Shown: piece after piece, positions 9,538-18,115 of the stretch
Position numbering within the stretch: the stretch's first letter is position 1
How the letters are laid out: each line of letters starts with the position of its first letter
NCBI RefSeq assembly: GCF_013184985.2
Contig: NZ_CP063418.1
Span: forward strand, 1,550,001-1,614,000
Length of the DNA stretch: 64,000 bases
Reading direction: 5' to 3'
From: Actinomyces faecalis
Lineage (GTDB): Bacteria > Actinomycetota > Actinomycetes > Actinomycetales > Actinomycetaceae
Program-made: the position numbers and the translations under genes
The notes under the pieces: generated by a model
Databases searched by the model: none
What the model was told of the DNA's origin: nothing
Seen by the model: only the letters and a program-made list of their open reading frames with translations

Positions 9538-10869
9538 TCAGGCCTTGGGGAAGAACTGGGAGATCTCGAAGTCGGTGACCTGGGCGTCATAGGCCCGGTA
9601 CTCATGACGCTTGTTGCGCATGAAGAACTCAAAGGCGTCCTCGCCCAGGGTGTCAGCCACGAGGTCGGACTCAGCCATGGCCCCGACGGCGCGCTTGAGC
9701 GAGGTGGGCAGGGCGGCGATGCCCAGGGCCTCGCGCTCGCGGTCGGACAGTGCCCACACGTCGTCCTCGGCCTCGGGGGGCAGCTCGTAGCCCTCCTCGA
9801 TGCCTTTCAGCCCAGCGGCCAGGATGACCGCGAAGGCCAGGTACGGGTTGGCCGAGGAGTCGATCCCGCGGAACTCGATGCGGGTGGACTGGGCCTTACC
9901 CGGCTTGTGCATGGGCACACGCACCAGGGCCGAGCGGTTGGACCGTCCCCAGCAGATGTAGCTGGGGGCCTCGTCCCCGCCCCACAGGCGCTTGTAGGAG
10001 TTGACGTGCTGGTTGGTCACGGCCGAGATCTCGCTGGCGTGGTGCAGCAGGCCTGCCACGAAGGCCCGCCCGGTCGCGGAGAGCTGGTACTGGCCGGTCG
10101 GGTCGTAGAAGGCGTTGCGGTCCCCCTCGAACAGGGAGAAGTGGGTGTGCATGCCTGAGCCGGGCTGCCCGACGAAGGGCTTGGGCATGAAGGTCGCGAT
10201 GCACCCCTCCTGGAGCGCGACCTCCTCGACCACGGCGCGGAAGGTCATGATGTTGTCCGCCATGGACAGGGCGTCGGAGAAGCGCAGGTCGATCTCGTTC
10301 TGTCCCGGTCCGCCCTCGTGGTGGGAGAACTCCACCGAGATCCCCATCTGCTCCAGCATGAGGATGGCTCGGCGCCGGAACTCGTGGGCCGTGCCACCGG
10401 CGACGTGGTCGAAGTAGCCGGCGTGGTCGGTGGGGCTGATCGTGCCGTCCTCGTGGCGGTTGACGAGGTAGAACTCGATCTCGGGGTGGATGTAGCAGGT
10501 GAACCCCGCCTCAGCCACCCGCGCGATCTGGCGCTCCAGCACGGCGCGCGGGTCGGTGCGCACAGCCTCGCCGTCAGGGGTCAGCACGTCGCAGAACATA
10601 CGGGCCACTGAGCTCGCGCCCGTGCGCCACGGCAGCATCTGGAAGGTCGAGGGGTCGGGAGCCAGGAGCATGTCTGACTCGAAGACACGCGTGAGGCCCT
10701 CGATGGCCGAGCCGTCGAAGCCGATCCCCTCCTCGAAGGCGCTCTCGACCTCGGCCGGAGCGATGGCGACGGACTTGAGCTGGCCCAGGACGTCGGTGAA
10801 CCACAGGCGGATGAAGCGGATGTCACGCTCCTCGATCGCGCGGAGGACGTACTCCTGCTGCTTGTCCAT
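9538..10869 (-). CDS. glnA2: Second glutamine synthetase type I (GlnA2-like)
   Basis: 443-aa GS-family enzyme, shorter than GlnA. It has the GS signatures FDGSAIEG, HPEIEFYLV, HHEGGPGQNEIDLRF, PGSGMHTHFS and SNRSALVRVP. At the position of the adenylylation tyrosine it reads DDVWALSDRE, so no target Tyr is present and control by GlnE is not expected. GlnA2-type proteins of actinobacteria have been linked to glutamine synthesis or to gamma-glutamylation of other amines, and the sequence does not decide between these. ATG 10869 has GAGAGG 9 nt upstream. Translationally close to glnE, so the pair is probably one operon. Confidence 0.9.
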   Translation of the reverse strand: MDKQQEYVLRAIEERDIRFIRLWFTDVLGQLKSVAIAPAEVESAFEEGIGFDGSAIEGLTRVFESDMLLAPDPSTFQMLPWRTGASSVARMFCDVLTPDGEAVRTDPRAVLERQIARVAEAGFTCYIHPEIEFYLVNRHEDGTISPTDHAGYFDHVAGGTAHEFRRRAILMLEQMGISVEFSHHEGGPGQNEIDLRFSDALSMADNIMTFRAVVEEVALQEGCIATFMPKPFVGQPGSGMHTHFSLFEGDRNAFYDPTGQYQLSATGRAFVAGLLHHASEISAVTNQHVNSYKRLWGGDEAPSYICWGRSNRSALVRVPMHKPGKAQSTRIEFRGIDSSANPYLAFAVILAAGLKGIEEGYELPPEAEDDVWALSDREREALGIAALPTSLKRAVGAMAESDLVADTLGEDAFEFFMRNKRHEYRAYDAQVTDFEISQFFPKA

Positions 10870-10990
10870 GCTCGGAACCTCTCTGTGGCAAGGGCCGCTG
10901 GCGGTCAGCCCTGGGGTGGTCGTTGGGGACCATCATGCCGTGCGCGCGTGTCGGGCGCGTTGCGCGGGATCGGGTGTCTGCGTGCGGGCC

Positions 10991-10996
10991 TAGGCT
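10991..10996 (+). promoter_or_regulatory. -10 box of leaderless panB
   Basis: TAGGCT ends 7 nt before the panB ATG, so the transcript should begin at or next to the start codon. No -35 match is evident. Confidence 0.5.
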
Positions 10997-11003
10997 GTTG
11001 CGC

Positions 11004-11918
11004 ATGACTGAGACACCTTCGTCCTCGCGGTCCCACAGCCCTCAGACCTCCCAGGGTGGGCAGACCTCCTCGCCCTACGGCTCCGTCGTCGCCGGCGCCC
11101 CTGGCTCGGGCTCCCCCAGCCCCCGGAAGGTGCGCGTCCACCACCTGGCGCAGATGCGCGAGCGCGGGGACAAGATCGTCATGCTCACGGCCTATGACGC
11201 CGTCACGGCGCGCCTCCTGGACGCGGCGGGAACTGACATGCTGCTCGTCGGCGACTCCATCGGCAACGTCAGCCTCGGCTACGACTCCACGCTGCCGGTG
11301 ACGCTGGAGGAGATGGTGGTGGCCACGCGCTCGGTGGCGCGCGCCACCAGTCGCGCGCTCGTCGTCACCGACCTGCCCTTCGGGACCTATGAGGCCGGGC
11401 CGGCCCAGGCGCTGGACAGCGCGGTGCGGCTGGTCAAGGTCGGGGCCAACGCCGTCAAGCTTGAGGGCGGCCGTGCCCGCGCCCAGACCGTCCGGACCCT
11501 GACCGACGCCGGTATCCCGGTCGTGGCCCACGTGGGATTCACCCCCCAGTCGGTCAACGCCCTGGGCGGCTTCCGTGTCCAGGGACGTGGCGAGGAGGCT
11601 GCCGACCGCATGGTGGGTGACGTCCAGGCGCTGGCCGAGGCCGGCGCCGTCGCCGTCGTCCTGGAGATGGTGCCGGATCCGGTGGCTGCCCGCGTCACTG
11701 AGCTCTCACCGGTGCCGACCATCGGAATCGGCGCCGGAGGGCGCTGTGACGGACAGGTGCTGGTGTGGTCGGACATGGCGGGGATGACGGAGTGGACCCC
11801 GCGCTTCGCCGCCCAGTTCGGGCAGGTCGGTGCGGCGCTTCGCCAGGCTGCCGAGGACTTCGGGCAGGCCGTGCGCTCCGGGTCCTTCCCGGCCCCTGAG
11901 CACTGGTTCGACTCCTGA
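11004..11918 (+). CDS. panB: 3-methyl-2-oxobutanoate hydroxymethyltransferase
   Basis: First committed step of pantothenate synthesis: transfers a hydroxymethyl group from methylenetetrahydrofolate to 2-oxoisovalerate, giving ketopantoate. 304 aa with a disordered Ser/Gly-rich N-terminus (1-40) followed by the TIM-barrel: [29 protein letters not shown] (metal-binding Asp), [19 protein letters not shown] (substrate Lys), [10 protein letters not shown] and [19 protein letters not shown] 11004 is set by the TAGGCT box just upstream; no Shine-Dalgarno is visible. panC and panD are not in the window. Divergent from glnA2. Confidence 0.95.
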   Translation: MTETPSSSRSHSPQTSQGGQTSSPYGSVVAGAPGSGSPSPRKVRVHHLAQMRERGDKIVMLTAYDAVTARLLDAAGTDMLLVGDSIGNVSLGYDSTLPVTLEEMVVATRSVARATSRALVVTDLPFGTYEAGPAQALDSAVRLVKVGANAVKLEGGRARAQTVRTLTDAGIPVVAHVGFTPQSVNALGGFRVQGRGEEAADRMVGDVQALAEAGAVAVVLEMVPDPVAARVTELSPVPTIGIGAGGRCDGQVLVWSDMAGMTEWTPRFAAQFGQVGAALRQAAEDFGQAVRSGSFPAPEHWFDS

Positions 11919-11970
11919 GCCAGCCGGTCCGCGCACCCCGGTCACCATCGGCACGCGCGGACCGTGCTCC

Positions 11971-11976
11971 TATGCT
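11971..11976 (+). promoter_or_regulatory. -10 box of leaderless map
   Basis: TATGCT with 7 nt to the ATG at 11984. It decides between ATG 11972, which lies inside the box, and ATG 11984. Confidence 0.45.
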
Positions 11977-11983
11977 TGGCTCC

Positions 11984-12889
11984 ATGACTGAGCACGACGC
12001 TGCCTCCTCCACCACCTCACTGGCCGACCGGGCTCCCCGCGGCACCCTGACCAAGGGCGTCGTCAGTCCTGAGCGCCACGTGCCGGGCTCGATCCCGCGC
12101 CCGGAGTACATGTTCCACGACGGCCCTGAACGGGTGACGGCCTCCGACGTCAAGGACGCCGAGACCGTGGAGCGTATCCGGCAGGCCGGCCGCCTGGCCG
12201 CCCGCGCCATGGCCGAGGCTGCCAAGGCCATCGCCCCGGGCGTGACCACCGACGAGCTGGACCGCATCGCCCACGAGTACCTGTGCGACCACGGCGCCTA
12301 CCCCTCGTGCCTGGGCTACATGGGCTTCCCCAAGTCGATCTGCACCTCGGTCAACGAGGTCATCTGCCACGGGATCCCGGACTCCACCGTCCTGAAGGAC
12401 GGTGACCTCATCAACCTCGACGTCACTGCCTACCTTGACGGGGTGCACGGGGACACCAACGCTACCTTCCCCGTTGGCGAGGTCGATGGTGAGACCGCCC
12501 TGCTCATTGAGCGCACCCGTACCGCGATGGAGCGCGGCATCAAGGCCGTGCGCCCGGGGCGCGAGGTCAACGTCATCGGCCGCGTCATCGAGAAGTACGC
12601 CAAGCGCTTTGACTACGGGGTCGTGCGAGACTACACCGGGCACGGCGTCGGCGAGGCCTTCCACTCCGGGCTCATCATCCCCCACTACGACGCGGCCCCT
12701 GCCCACGACGACGTCATGGAGGTGGGCATGGTCTTCACCATCGAGCCGATGCTCACGCTGGGGACCGAGGACTGGGAGCAGTGGGAGGACGGCTGGACGG
12801 TGCTGACCAGGGACCGCTCGCGCACGGCACAGTTCGAGCACACCCTGGTGGTCACCGAGGACGGGGCGGACATCCTCACCCTGCCGTGA
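11984..12889 (+). CDS. map: Methionine aminopeptidase type I
   Basis: Removes the N-terminal methionine of nascent proteins in the cytoplasm. 301 aa with an N-terminal extension of about 45 residues (ending [10 protein letters not shown]) typical of the actinobacterial MapB type, then the pita-bread fold. The five metal ligands are visible: Asp in [11 protein letters not shown], Asp in VHGDTNATF, His in [11 protein letters not shown], Glu in TIEPML and Glu in [11 protein letters not shown]. The substrate histidine is in [17 protein letters not shown] context. Start at 11984 follows the TATGCT box; the alternative ATG at 11972 would add four residues. Monocistronic by appearance. Confidence 0.94.
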   Translation: MTEHDAASSTTSLADRAPRGTLTKGVVSPERHVPGSIPRPEYMFHDGPERVTASDVKDAETVERIRQAGRLAARAMAEAAKAIAPGVTTDELDRIAHEYLCDHGAYPSCLGYMGFPKSICTSVNEVICHGIPDSTVLKDGDLINLDVTAYLDGVHGDTNATFPVGEVDGETALLIERTRTAMERGIKAVRPGREVNVIGRVIEKYAKRFDYGVVRDYTGHGVGEAFHSGLIIPHYDAAPAHDDVMEVGMVFTIEPMLTLGTEDWEQWEDGWTVLTRDRSRTAQFEHTLVVTEDGADILTLP

Positions 12890-12986
12890 TCCTGTCCCAG
12901 CAGCGGGGTGCCTGTAGCATCCTGTGCTGTGCCAGGTGTATAACGCCATGCACGTTCCCGTGAACCCCTCCCAGGAGATACCGCCC

Positions 12987-14009
12987 ATGTCGCCACGCTT
13001 CAACCCGCCACCGAACTGGCCTGCTCCCCCGGAGGGCTTTGTCCCACCGCCCGGGTGGCAGCCGGACCCCTCCTGGGGCCCGGTCCCGGAGGGTTGGCAG
13101 CTGTGGGTCGATGAGGAGGAGGGCCAGGCCTCCCTGGCCAGCCCGAGTGGCTCAGCCCCCTCAGCTCCCTCGGCCTCCTCCTACCCTGGTCAGACCGCGG
13201 TCCTCCCCATGGCCGGACCCGCTCCGGTCGGGCCCGCAGGCCCGACGGCGGGTGGCTGGCAGCCTGTTGACGTAGGCACCCCGGGCAGCGGCAAGACACC
13301 AGTGACACGCAGGTGGTGGTTCTGGCTCCTCATCGTCGTCATCATCGTGGTCATGGTGGGGACAGCCGCAGGAGCGCTCCTGGCCCTGACCAGGGGATCG
13401 CAGGCCAGCGGGAAGGACTCCTCCTCGCAGGTAGAGGTCTCCGGCCAGGACACCGAGGCCGGTTCTGCGCAGGACTCGGACCCGGGAGCTGAGGAAGAGG
13501 AGGCAACGGCCCCCACGGCTGCGAAGGGGCCGGGCTCGTCGATGAAGGACGCCCTTGACCCCGCCCAGCCGGTGACCTTCAAGGCCGGTATGTACGACGA
13601 TGACCCACAGGCCTCGATCGACGTCGCATTCGGTGCGGTGGAGTGGGACGCCAATGACGCCATCAAGGCCGCCTTCGCGGACCGAGGTTTCGCCGACGGA
13701 TACCAGGACCCTGGCGAGGGGAAGGTCTACATGCGTGTGCCGGTGACGGTGACCTACCACGGTGCTGGTCAGCTCAACCCCTTCGAGCTGGACATGGACT
13801 ACGTCAAGGACGGTAACACCCACACCCCGCAGAGCATGTTCCTGGACGATGATTACTATCTCCGGGACATGCCGCGTGACGGCGGCTCAGTGACCGGGTA
13901 CTTCACCTACGTCATCAACGCCTCGGACGCAGGAAGCGGTGTCTTTGCCGCCTCAGCCTTCTCTGCGATGTACGACGGCACCGGCGAGACCTACATCCAG
14001 GCCAAGTAG
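12987..14009 (+). CDS. Membrane-anchored protein with proline-rich N-terminus and extracellular domain
   Basis: 340 aa, function unknown. Residues 1-95 are Pro/Gly-rich with several GW-type repeats (PPPGWQPDPSWGPVPEGWQ), as in many actinobacterial DUF2510/DUF4190-like cytoplasmic tails. A single membrane helix (WWFWLLIVVIIVVMVGTA, about residues 108-127) follows, then an acidic linker and a soluble outer domain from about residue 190 with beta-strand character, resembling DUF4352-type immunoglobulin-like domains. ATG 12987 has AGGAG 9 nt upstream; an open extension to 12924 lacks this. A long terminator follows. Likely surface-exposed; family assignment is tentative. Confidence 0.7.
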   Translation: MSPRFNPPPNWPAPPEGFVPPPGWQPDPSWGPVPEGWQLWVDEEEGQASLASPSGSAPSAPSASSYPGQTAVLPMAGPAPVGPAGPTAGGWQPVDVGTPGSGKTPVTRRWWFWLLIVVIIVVMVGTAAGALLALTRGSQASGKDSSSQVEVSGQDTEAGSAQDSDPGAEEEEATAPTAAKGPGSSMKDALDPAQPVTFKAGMYDDDPQASIDVAFGAVEWDANDAIKAAFADRGFADGYQDPGEGKVYMRVPVTVTYHGAGQLNPFELDMDYVKDGNTHTPQSMFLDDDYYLRDMPRDGGSVTGYFTYVINASDAGSGVFAASAFSAMYDGTGETYIQAK

Positions 14010-14022
14010 CTGCGCAGCCGGC

Positions 14023-14074
14023 GCGTGTCAGGGGCTGCCGCCTGGGGATGTCCAGGCGGCAGCCCCTGACACGC
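14023..14074. terminator. Long perfect inverted repeat terminator
   Basis: A 23-bp inverted repeat beginning GCGTGTCAGGGGCTGCC with its complement around a short GGATGT loop. It separates the membrane protein gene (+) from the 3' end of rnpB (-) and can serve both strands. Confidence 0.75.
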
Positions 14075-14128
14075 GTGCCCGCATGAGGCCGGTGTCGGCG
14101 TGCCGCCGTCGGCCCGTAGGTCTGGGGG

Positions 14129-14523
<395 letters not shown>

Positions 14524-14530
14524 GCCGGAC

Positions 14531-14546
14531 AGCCTACCCCTAAGAT
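14531..14546. promoter_or_regulatory. Overlapping divergent promoters of rnpB and yaaA
   Basis: TAGGCT on the minus strand (14531-14536) is 7 nt from the rnpB 5' end. TAAGAT on the plus strand (14541-14546) is 6 nt from the yaaA GTG. The two -10 boxes are only 4 bp apart, so the polymerases should compete. Confidence 0.55.
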
Positions 14547-14552
14547 CGGTGC

Positions 14553-15350
14553 GTGCTCATCCTCCTACCTCCCTCTGAGGGCAAGACCGCACCCGACGCC
14601 GGCCCGGTCCTGGACCTGGGCAGCCTGTGGGAGCCTTCACGGCTGGAGGGGGCCCGCCGTACGGTCATGGCCGAGCTGGCCGCAGTCAGTGCCGGTCCCA
14701 AGGCCCCCAGCGTGCTCGGGCTCGGGCCACGCTCAGCAGATGACGTCATGCTCAACCTCGTCCTGGAGCAGGCCCCCTGCGCCCCTGCGTACGCGCTGTA
14801 CACCGGTGTGCTCTTTGACGCCGCCCAGATGCCCCTGCTCGGGAGCACCCCTGCTGCACGTGAGGTCCTCAGCCGAGAGGTCATCGTCTTCTCCGGGTTG
14901 TGGGGCGCTGTGCGGGCCACGGACCGGCTGCCGGACCACCGGCTGTCGATGAGCGTGAGTCTGCCCGCCACAGGGCGCCTGGCCTCCTTCTGGAGGCCTC
15001 GGCTCGCCCAAGCGGTGAGTGAGGTGGCCGACGGCGTCGTCGTCGACTGCCGCTCAGGGGCCTACTCTCCCGCCTGGCAGCCGGAGAGGGGGACCGAGAG
15101 CCAGCTGCTGGGCGTACGGGTGGTCAGCCGCAGGCCGGACGGCGGCTACGCCGTCGTCTCCCACCGTGCCAAGCACGCACGCGGGCTGCTGGCCGGAGCG
15201 CTGGTTCGTGCCCGCGCACAGGGGCTGCTGCCCCAGGACGCCGGTGTCGACGACGTCGTCGCCCTGGCCGCCGAGATCCAGGGCGTACGCGGGACGAGGC
15301 TCAGCGAGGCGGACTCACGCGGACGCAGGGAGCTCACGCTCGTGACGTGA
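14553..15350 (+). CDS. yaaA: YaaA family peroxide stress protein
   Basis: 265 aa of the YaaA/DUF328 family, which in E. coli limits intracellular iron and DNA damage under hydrogen peroxide. The diagnostic N-terminus LILLPPSEGKT is at residues 2-12. Other family segments are AYALYTGVLFD, VIVFSGLWGAVRATDRLPDHRLSM (split here only by description) and VVSHRAKHARGLL. The start is a GTG directly downstream of a TAAGAT box, so leaderless. Divergent from rnpB; no operon partner. Confidence 0.88.
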   Translation: MLILLPPSEGKTAPDAGPVLDLGSLWEPSRLEGARRTVMAELAAVSAGPKAPSVLGLGPRSADDVMLNLVLEQAPCAPAYALYTGVLFDAAQMPLLGSTPAAREVLSREVIVFSGLWGAVRATDRLPDHRLSMSVSLPATGRLASFWRPRLAQAVSEVADGVVVDCRSGAYSPAWQPERGTESQLLGVRVVSRRPDGGYAVVSHRAKHARGLLAGALVRARAQGLLPQDAGVDDVVALAAEIQGVRGTRLSEADSRGRRELTLVT

Positions 15351-15389
15351 GAAGGACTGTGGCACGTACGCAGGCGGGGCCGCAGGAGC

Positions 15390-16124
15390 TCAGCGCTCCA
15401 TACGCACGACGATGACGTCGCCGTCCTCGGCGTGGATGACCTCGTCCTCGTCGGCAGCGGCGATGCGTGCGTGCTCCTGCGGGCTGATCTCTACTGCCGC
15501 CCCCTCGACGCGCCGGCCGTACAGCGCCACGGCGCCCACCCCGCCGGTGGCGGCGCGCACGGCGTCATAGTCAGCCAGGAGGTCAGGGGCGATGGAGCCT
15601 GCGAGGAAGTCGCGCTTGCCCTGCTCCTCGGTGATGGCAGCGTCCAGCCGTGCGAACTCGGAGTCACGCTCAGCGGTCAGCTCACGCCCGGCCGCCCGGA
15701 TCGTGCCCTCCTCCTCCGCCAGACGGTCCGCCTCACCCTGAGCCGCCTCCAGGGACTCCAGGGCGGCGAGCTGCGCCTCCTCCAGGACCGCCTGACGCCG
15801 GCCGAGCTGGTCGATCTCACCCTGGATCGCGGCCAGGTCCCGCGCCCCTGCGCCACCGGACGACAGACGCTCGCGCAGCACCTCGGCACGGCGCACCACC
15901 TGGCCGACCTCGTCCTCGCGGCGCGTGACCTCCTTCCTGGCGTCGGCCAGCGCAGCGTCAGCAATGACCGCTTCACGCTTGTTGGTCCTCAGGCGCTCCA
16001 CCGTCGCCTCGATCCGTGCGAGCACGGGCAGGTACCGGCGCTCGTGCCTGAGCCGCGCCAGGGTGGAGTCCAGTGCCTGGAGCTCGATGAGCAGCCGCTG
16101 CTGGGCGAGTGGTGCGCGCGTCAC
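15390..16124 (-). CDS. CT398-like coiled-coil protein lacking its C-terminal zinc ribbon cysteines
   Basis: 244 aa. Residues 1-170 form a long antiparallel coiled coil rich in Ala, Glu and Arg, as in the DUF164/CT398 family (C4-type zinc ribbon proteins found beside Nif3 in actinobacteria). The C-terminal domain keeps the family frame (TGGVGAVALYG...EISPQEHARI...DGDVIVV) but the CxxC pairs are replaced: the first reads VEGA and the second HAED. The whole protein has no cysteine. GTG 16124 has GGAAGGA upstream. Stop-to-start spacing to the Nif3-like gene (28 nt) indicates one operon. Function in the family is not established. Confidence 0.8.
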   Translation of the reverse strand: MTRAPLAQQRLLIELQALDSTLARLRHERRYLPVLARIEATVERLRTNKREAVIADAALADARKEVTRREDEVGQVVRRAEVLRERLSSGGAGARDLAAIQGEIDQLGRRQAVLEEAQLAALESLEAAQGEADRLAEEEGTIRAAGRELTAERDSEFARLDAAITEEQGKRDFLAGSIAPDLLADYDAVRAATGGVGAVALYGRRVEGAAVEISPQEHARIAAADEDEVIHAEDGDVIVVRMER

Positions 16125-16152
16125 GTCGGTGGTCCTTCCGCTGGTGGCGCCC

Positions 16153-16992
16153 TCAGGCGCCCGTGCTCAGTCTCAGGGTCCAGGCGTCGGTGACGACGCG
16201 CGAGACCTGTGCGGTGAGTCTACGTCCCTGCGCGGCGGCGTCCGTCTCCAGACGCTGGGCCAGCGGCGGCAGCCCCACCCACTCGGTCGCCCAGTGGGTT
16301 CCGCACAGCAGGTAGGGGCGCCCCTCGGCCAGGTGGTCGGTCGCCGGGTGGTGGCGCAGGTCCGCGGTCAGGAAGACGTCTGCGCCCGCTGCCCGGGCAG
16401 CGCCGAGCAAGGAGTCTCCAGAGCCACCAGACACGGCGATCCGGCTCACCTGGGCGTCCAGGTCCCCACCGACGAGCAGGCCGGGGACGGACTCGGGCAG
16501 GGCCTCGGCCACGGTCTGGGCGAAGGCGCGCAACGTCGTCGGTTCCTCCAGGTCCCCCACGCGTCCGATACCAAGCTCAGGGTCAGCCTCGCTCGGGCTG
16601 AGCACCACGGTCTGGGTCAGGCCCACGGCGGCAGCCAACGCGTCAGCCACGCCGCCGGCAGCCGAGTCCCACGAGGTGTGGGCGTTGGCCAGGGCGATGC
16701 CGGCGCGGATGAGGCGGTGGACGCTGCGGCCCTTGGAGGACGTGGCCGAGACGTGGTCGGTACCGCGCAGGAAGAGGGGGTGGTGGGTGATCACCATGTC
16801 AACGCCGGTCTCGATCGCCTCGTCGACGACGGCAGGCAGCGGGTCGACGGCGAGCAGCACGGTGCGCACGGGGTCCGCAGGGTCGCCGCAGATGAGCCGG
16901 TTGGAGTCCCAGGACTCAGCAAGCTCGTTCGGGGCGATGCGGCGCAGGAGGCTGACGACCTCGCCGACAGTCAGTGGGGTGGGATCACTCAT
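16153..16992 (-). CDS. Nif3-like dinuclear metal centre hexameric protein
   Basis: 279 aa of the Nif3/YbgI/DUF34 family, a toroidal hexamer with a two-metal site; a GTP cyclohydrolase I-type annotation exists for relatives but the role is unsettled. Metal-binding segments are VITHHPLFLRG (two histidines), NAHTSWDSAAGGV (His/Asp), and toward the C-terminus LTADLRHHPATDH and the His in LLCGTHWATE. The usual GLQVGDP segment is RLICGDP here. ATG 16992 is 7 nt behind a TAGGCT box, so leaderless; the frame is open further upstream without support. First gene of an operon with the CT398-like gene. Confidence 0.88.
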   Translation of the reverse strand: MSDPTPLTVGEVVSLLRRIAPNELAESWDSNRLICGDPADPVRTVLLAVDPLPAVVDEAIETGVDMVITHHPLFLRGTDHVSATSSKGRSVHRLIRAGIALANAHTSWDSAAGGVADALAAAVGLTQTVVLSPSEADPELGIGRVGDLEEPTTLRAFAQTVAEALPESVPGLLVGGDLDAQVSRIAVSGGSGDSLLGAARAAGADVFLTADLRHHPATDHLAEGRPYLLCGTHWATEWVGLPPLAQRLETDAAAQGRRLTAQVSRVVTDAWTLRLSTGA

Positions 16993-16999
16993 GCGCCTA

Positions 17000-17005
17000 A
17001 GCCTA
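17000..17005 (-). promoter_or_regulatory. -10 box of the leaderless Nif3-like gene
   Basis: TAGGCT on the minus strand with 7 nt to the ATG at 16992. Confidence 0.5.
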
Positions 17006-17183
17006 CGGCTGCCGGTGCCGCGACCAGCCACGAGAACCTCGGCCGACCGTCTCATCCCAGACCGACCACGGAAGGAACGCGAATACGGTGGTCGGGAGCG
17101 GGTCTAGTGGTCGGTCAAGGAGGACGCGGGTAGGAGACGCATCGGCACAAGACAGCGCCGTGTGATTCCGACGAAAAGTCCAG

Positions 17184-17265
17184 TGCCCCCAACGGGACTC
17201 GAACCCGTACGCCCGAAGGCATCGGCTTTTAAGGCCGCTGTGTCTACCGATTCCACCATAGGAGC
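17184..17265 (-). tRNA. tRNA-Leu (UAA)
   Basis: 82-nt class II tRNA on the minus strand. Acceptor GCTCCTA pairs with TGGGGGC (G-T wobbles allowed), the anticodon loop is CTTAAAA giving UAA, a long variable arm is present, and the T arm is ACGGG-TTCGAGT-CCCGT. CCA is not encoded. It reads UUA codons, which are rare in this genome. Confidence 0.95.
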
Positions 17266-17282
17266 GTGGCTCACCGAGCCGG

Positions 17283-17373
17283 TACCCCCACTGGGACTCG
17301 AACCCAGGACCATGTGCTTATCAGGCACGGACGAGGTATAAGCTCGCTGCTCTAACCACTGAGCTATGGGGGC
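17283..17373 (-). tRNA. Atypical tRNA-Ile-like gene with two consecutive anticodon arms
   Basis: 91 nt on the minus strand. Acceptor GCCCCCA pairs with TGGGGGT (first pair G-U), the D arm is GCTC-AGTGGTTA-GAGC, and the T arm is CTGGG-TTCGAGT-CCCAG. Between them are two 17-nt arms: GCGAG-CTTATAC-CTCGT (anticodon UAU, Ile AUA codon) and CGTGC-CTGATAA-GCACA (anticodon GAU, Ile), separated by one base. Either arm alone would complete a 73-nt tRNA-Ile. It can be read as a type II tRNA-Ile(UAU) whose variable arm mimics a GAU anticodon arm, or as a tRNA-Ile(GAU) with a duplicated arm. CCA is not encoded. Confidence 0.75.
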
Positions 17374-17455
17374 GTGTCCTCACGCCCTGAGGCGTTCCGA
17401 CCAGGCGAGACTACCCCACCGTCGTCCGACAGACGGCAGGAGCCAGGTCCATGTC

Positions 17456-17851
17456 TCAGCAGACCACGAGCTCGATCTCAAGACCCTCGTTGTTCTCAAT
17501 GAACAGCGCCGTGTGATCGGGTCCGCCAGCATGCGGGTAGTGCTCGCTGAACATCTCCCGCCAACCGTGCTGGTCAGCCTGCCCACGCAGGTCGTCGAGC
17601 CGTCCTCGATCGCTGACGAGCAGGGCGAGGTGGTTGAGACCGGCACGGGTCCGCTCATGGGCTCCGGACACGTCGGGTGACTGCTCCAGCACCAGGTAGA
17701 CACCGCTCGGGTGACGCCAGATACGGCCGACCGCCCAGGCCGGGTCGCGCTCCGGGACCCAGCCGAGCTCAGTCAGGAGCCAGTCAAAGGACGGCGCCGT
17801 CTCCTCGAGACTCATTGTCCACAGCTCAATGTGGTGCACGACGCTGCTCAT
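17456..17851 (-). CDS. VOC family protein (glyoxalase/bleomycin resistance fold)
   Basis: 131 aa forming one vicinal-oxygen-chelate module with two beta-alpha-beta-beta-beta repeats: HHIELWTMSLEETAPSFDW starts the first, and LNHLALLVSDRGRLDDL the second. Candidate metal ligands are His6/Glu8 type residues, the His in NHLALL and the Glu in ENNEGLEIELV. Homologues include lyases and dioxygenases; no substrate is assigned. ATG 17851 follows a TACGAT box by 6 nt. The longer frame to 18067 runs through the tRNA-Val gene and is rejected. Confidence 0.8.
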   Translation of the reverse strand: MSSVVHHIELWTMSLEETAPSFDWLLTELGWVPERDPAWAVGRIWRHPSGVYLVLEQSPDVSGAHERTRAGLNHLALLVSDRGRLDDLRGQADQHGWREMFSEHYPHAGGPDHTALFIENNEGLEIELVVC

Positions 17852-17857
17852 GCCGTC

Positions 17858-17863
17858 ATCGTA
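17858..17863 (-). promoter_or_regulatory. -10 box of the leaderless VOC gene
   Basis: TACGAT on the minus strand, 6 nt before the ATG at 17851. Confidence 0.4.
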
Positions 17864-17931
17864 TGTCGAGATATCCCCGGACCTGTGTGGCTCAGCAATG
17901 ACGAACGGCCCTGGTCGCAACCAGACGTCTG

Positions 17932-18007
17932 TGGTGGACCCGGCCGGACTCGAACCGACGACCGACGCGGTGTAAACGCGTTGCTCTACCAGCTGAGCTA
18001 CAGGTCC
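17932..18007 (-). tRNA. tRNA-Val (UAC)
   Basis: Minus-strand tRNA with acceptor GGACCTG/CGGGTCC, anticodon loop TTTACAC (anticodon UAC), T arm GTCGG-TTCGAGT-CCGGC, and an encoded CCA end (17932-17934). Regular 73 nt plus CCA. Confidence 0.96.
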
Positions 18008-18115
18008 TACGCGCCCGCGAGCGGGCACCCGCCGAAGCATACGGCACCTCTCGCCCAGGGGTGTCATCCCGCAGGCGAGCCGGCGTGGCGAGCGCCGGCG
18101 ACAGGTACCGGGAGG

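Noticed and set aside
8055..9578. Long plus-strand open frame opposite glnE (and similar ones opposite aceE, aspA and the tape measure)
   Set aside because: Typical antisense shadows of high-GC coding sequence: no start signals, biased Gly/Gln/Arg/Val composition, and the opposite strand carries well-recognised proteins.
17456..18067. Extended N-terminus of the VOC protein to 18067
   Set aside because: The extension translates the tRNA-Val gene; the ATG at 17851 behind a TACGAT box is the proper start.
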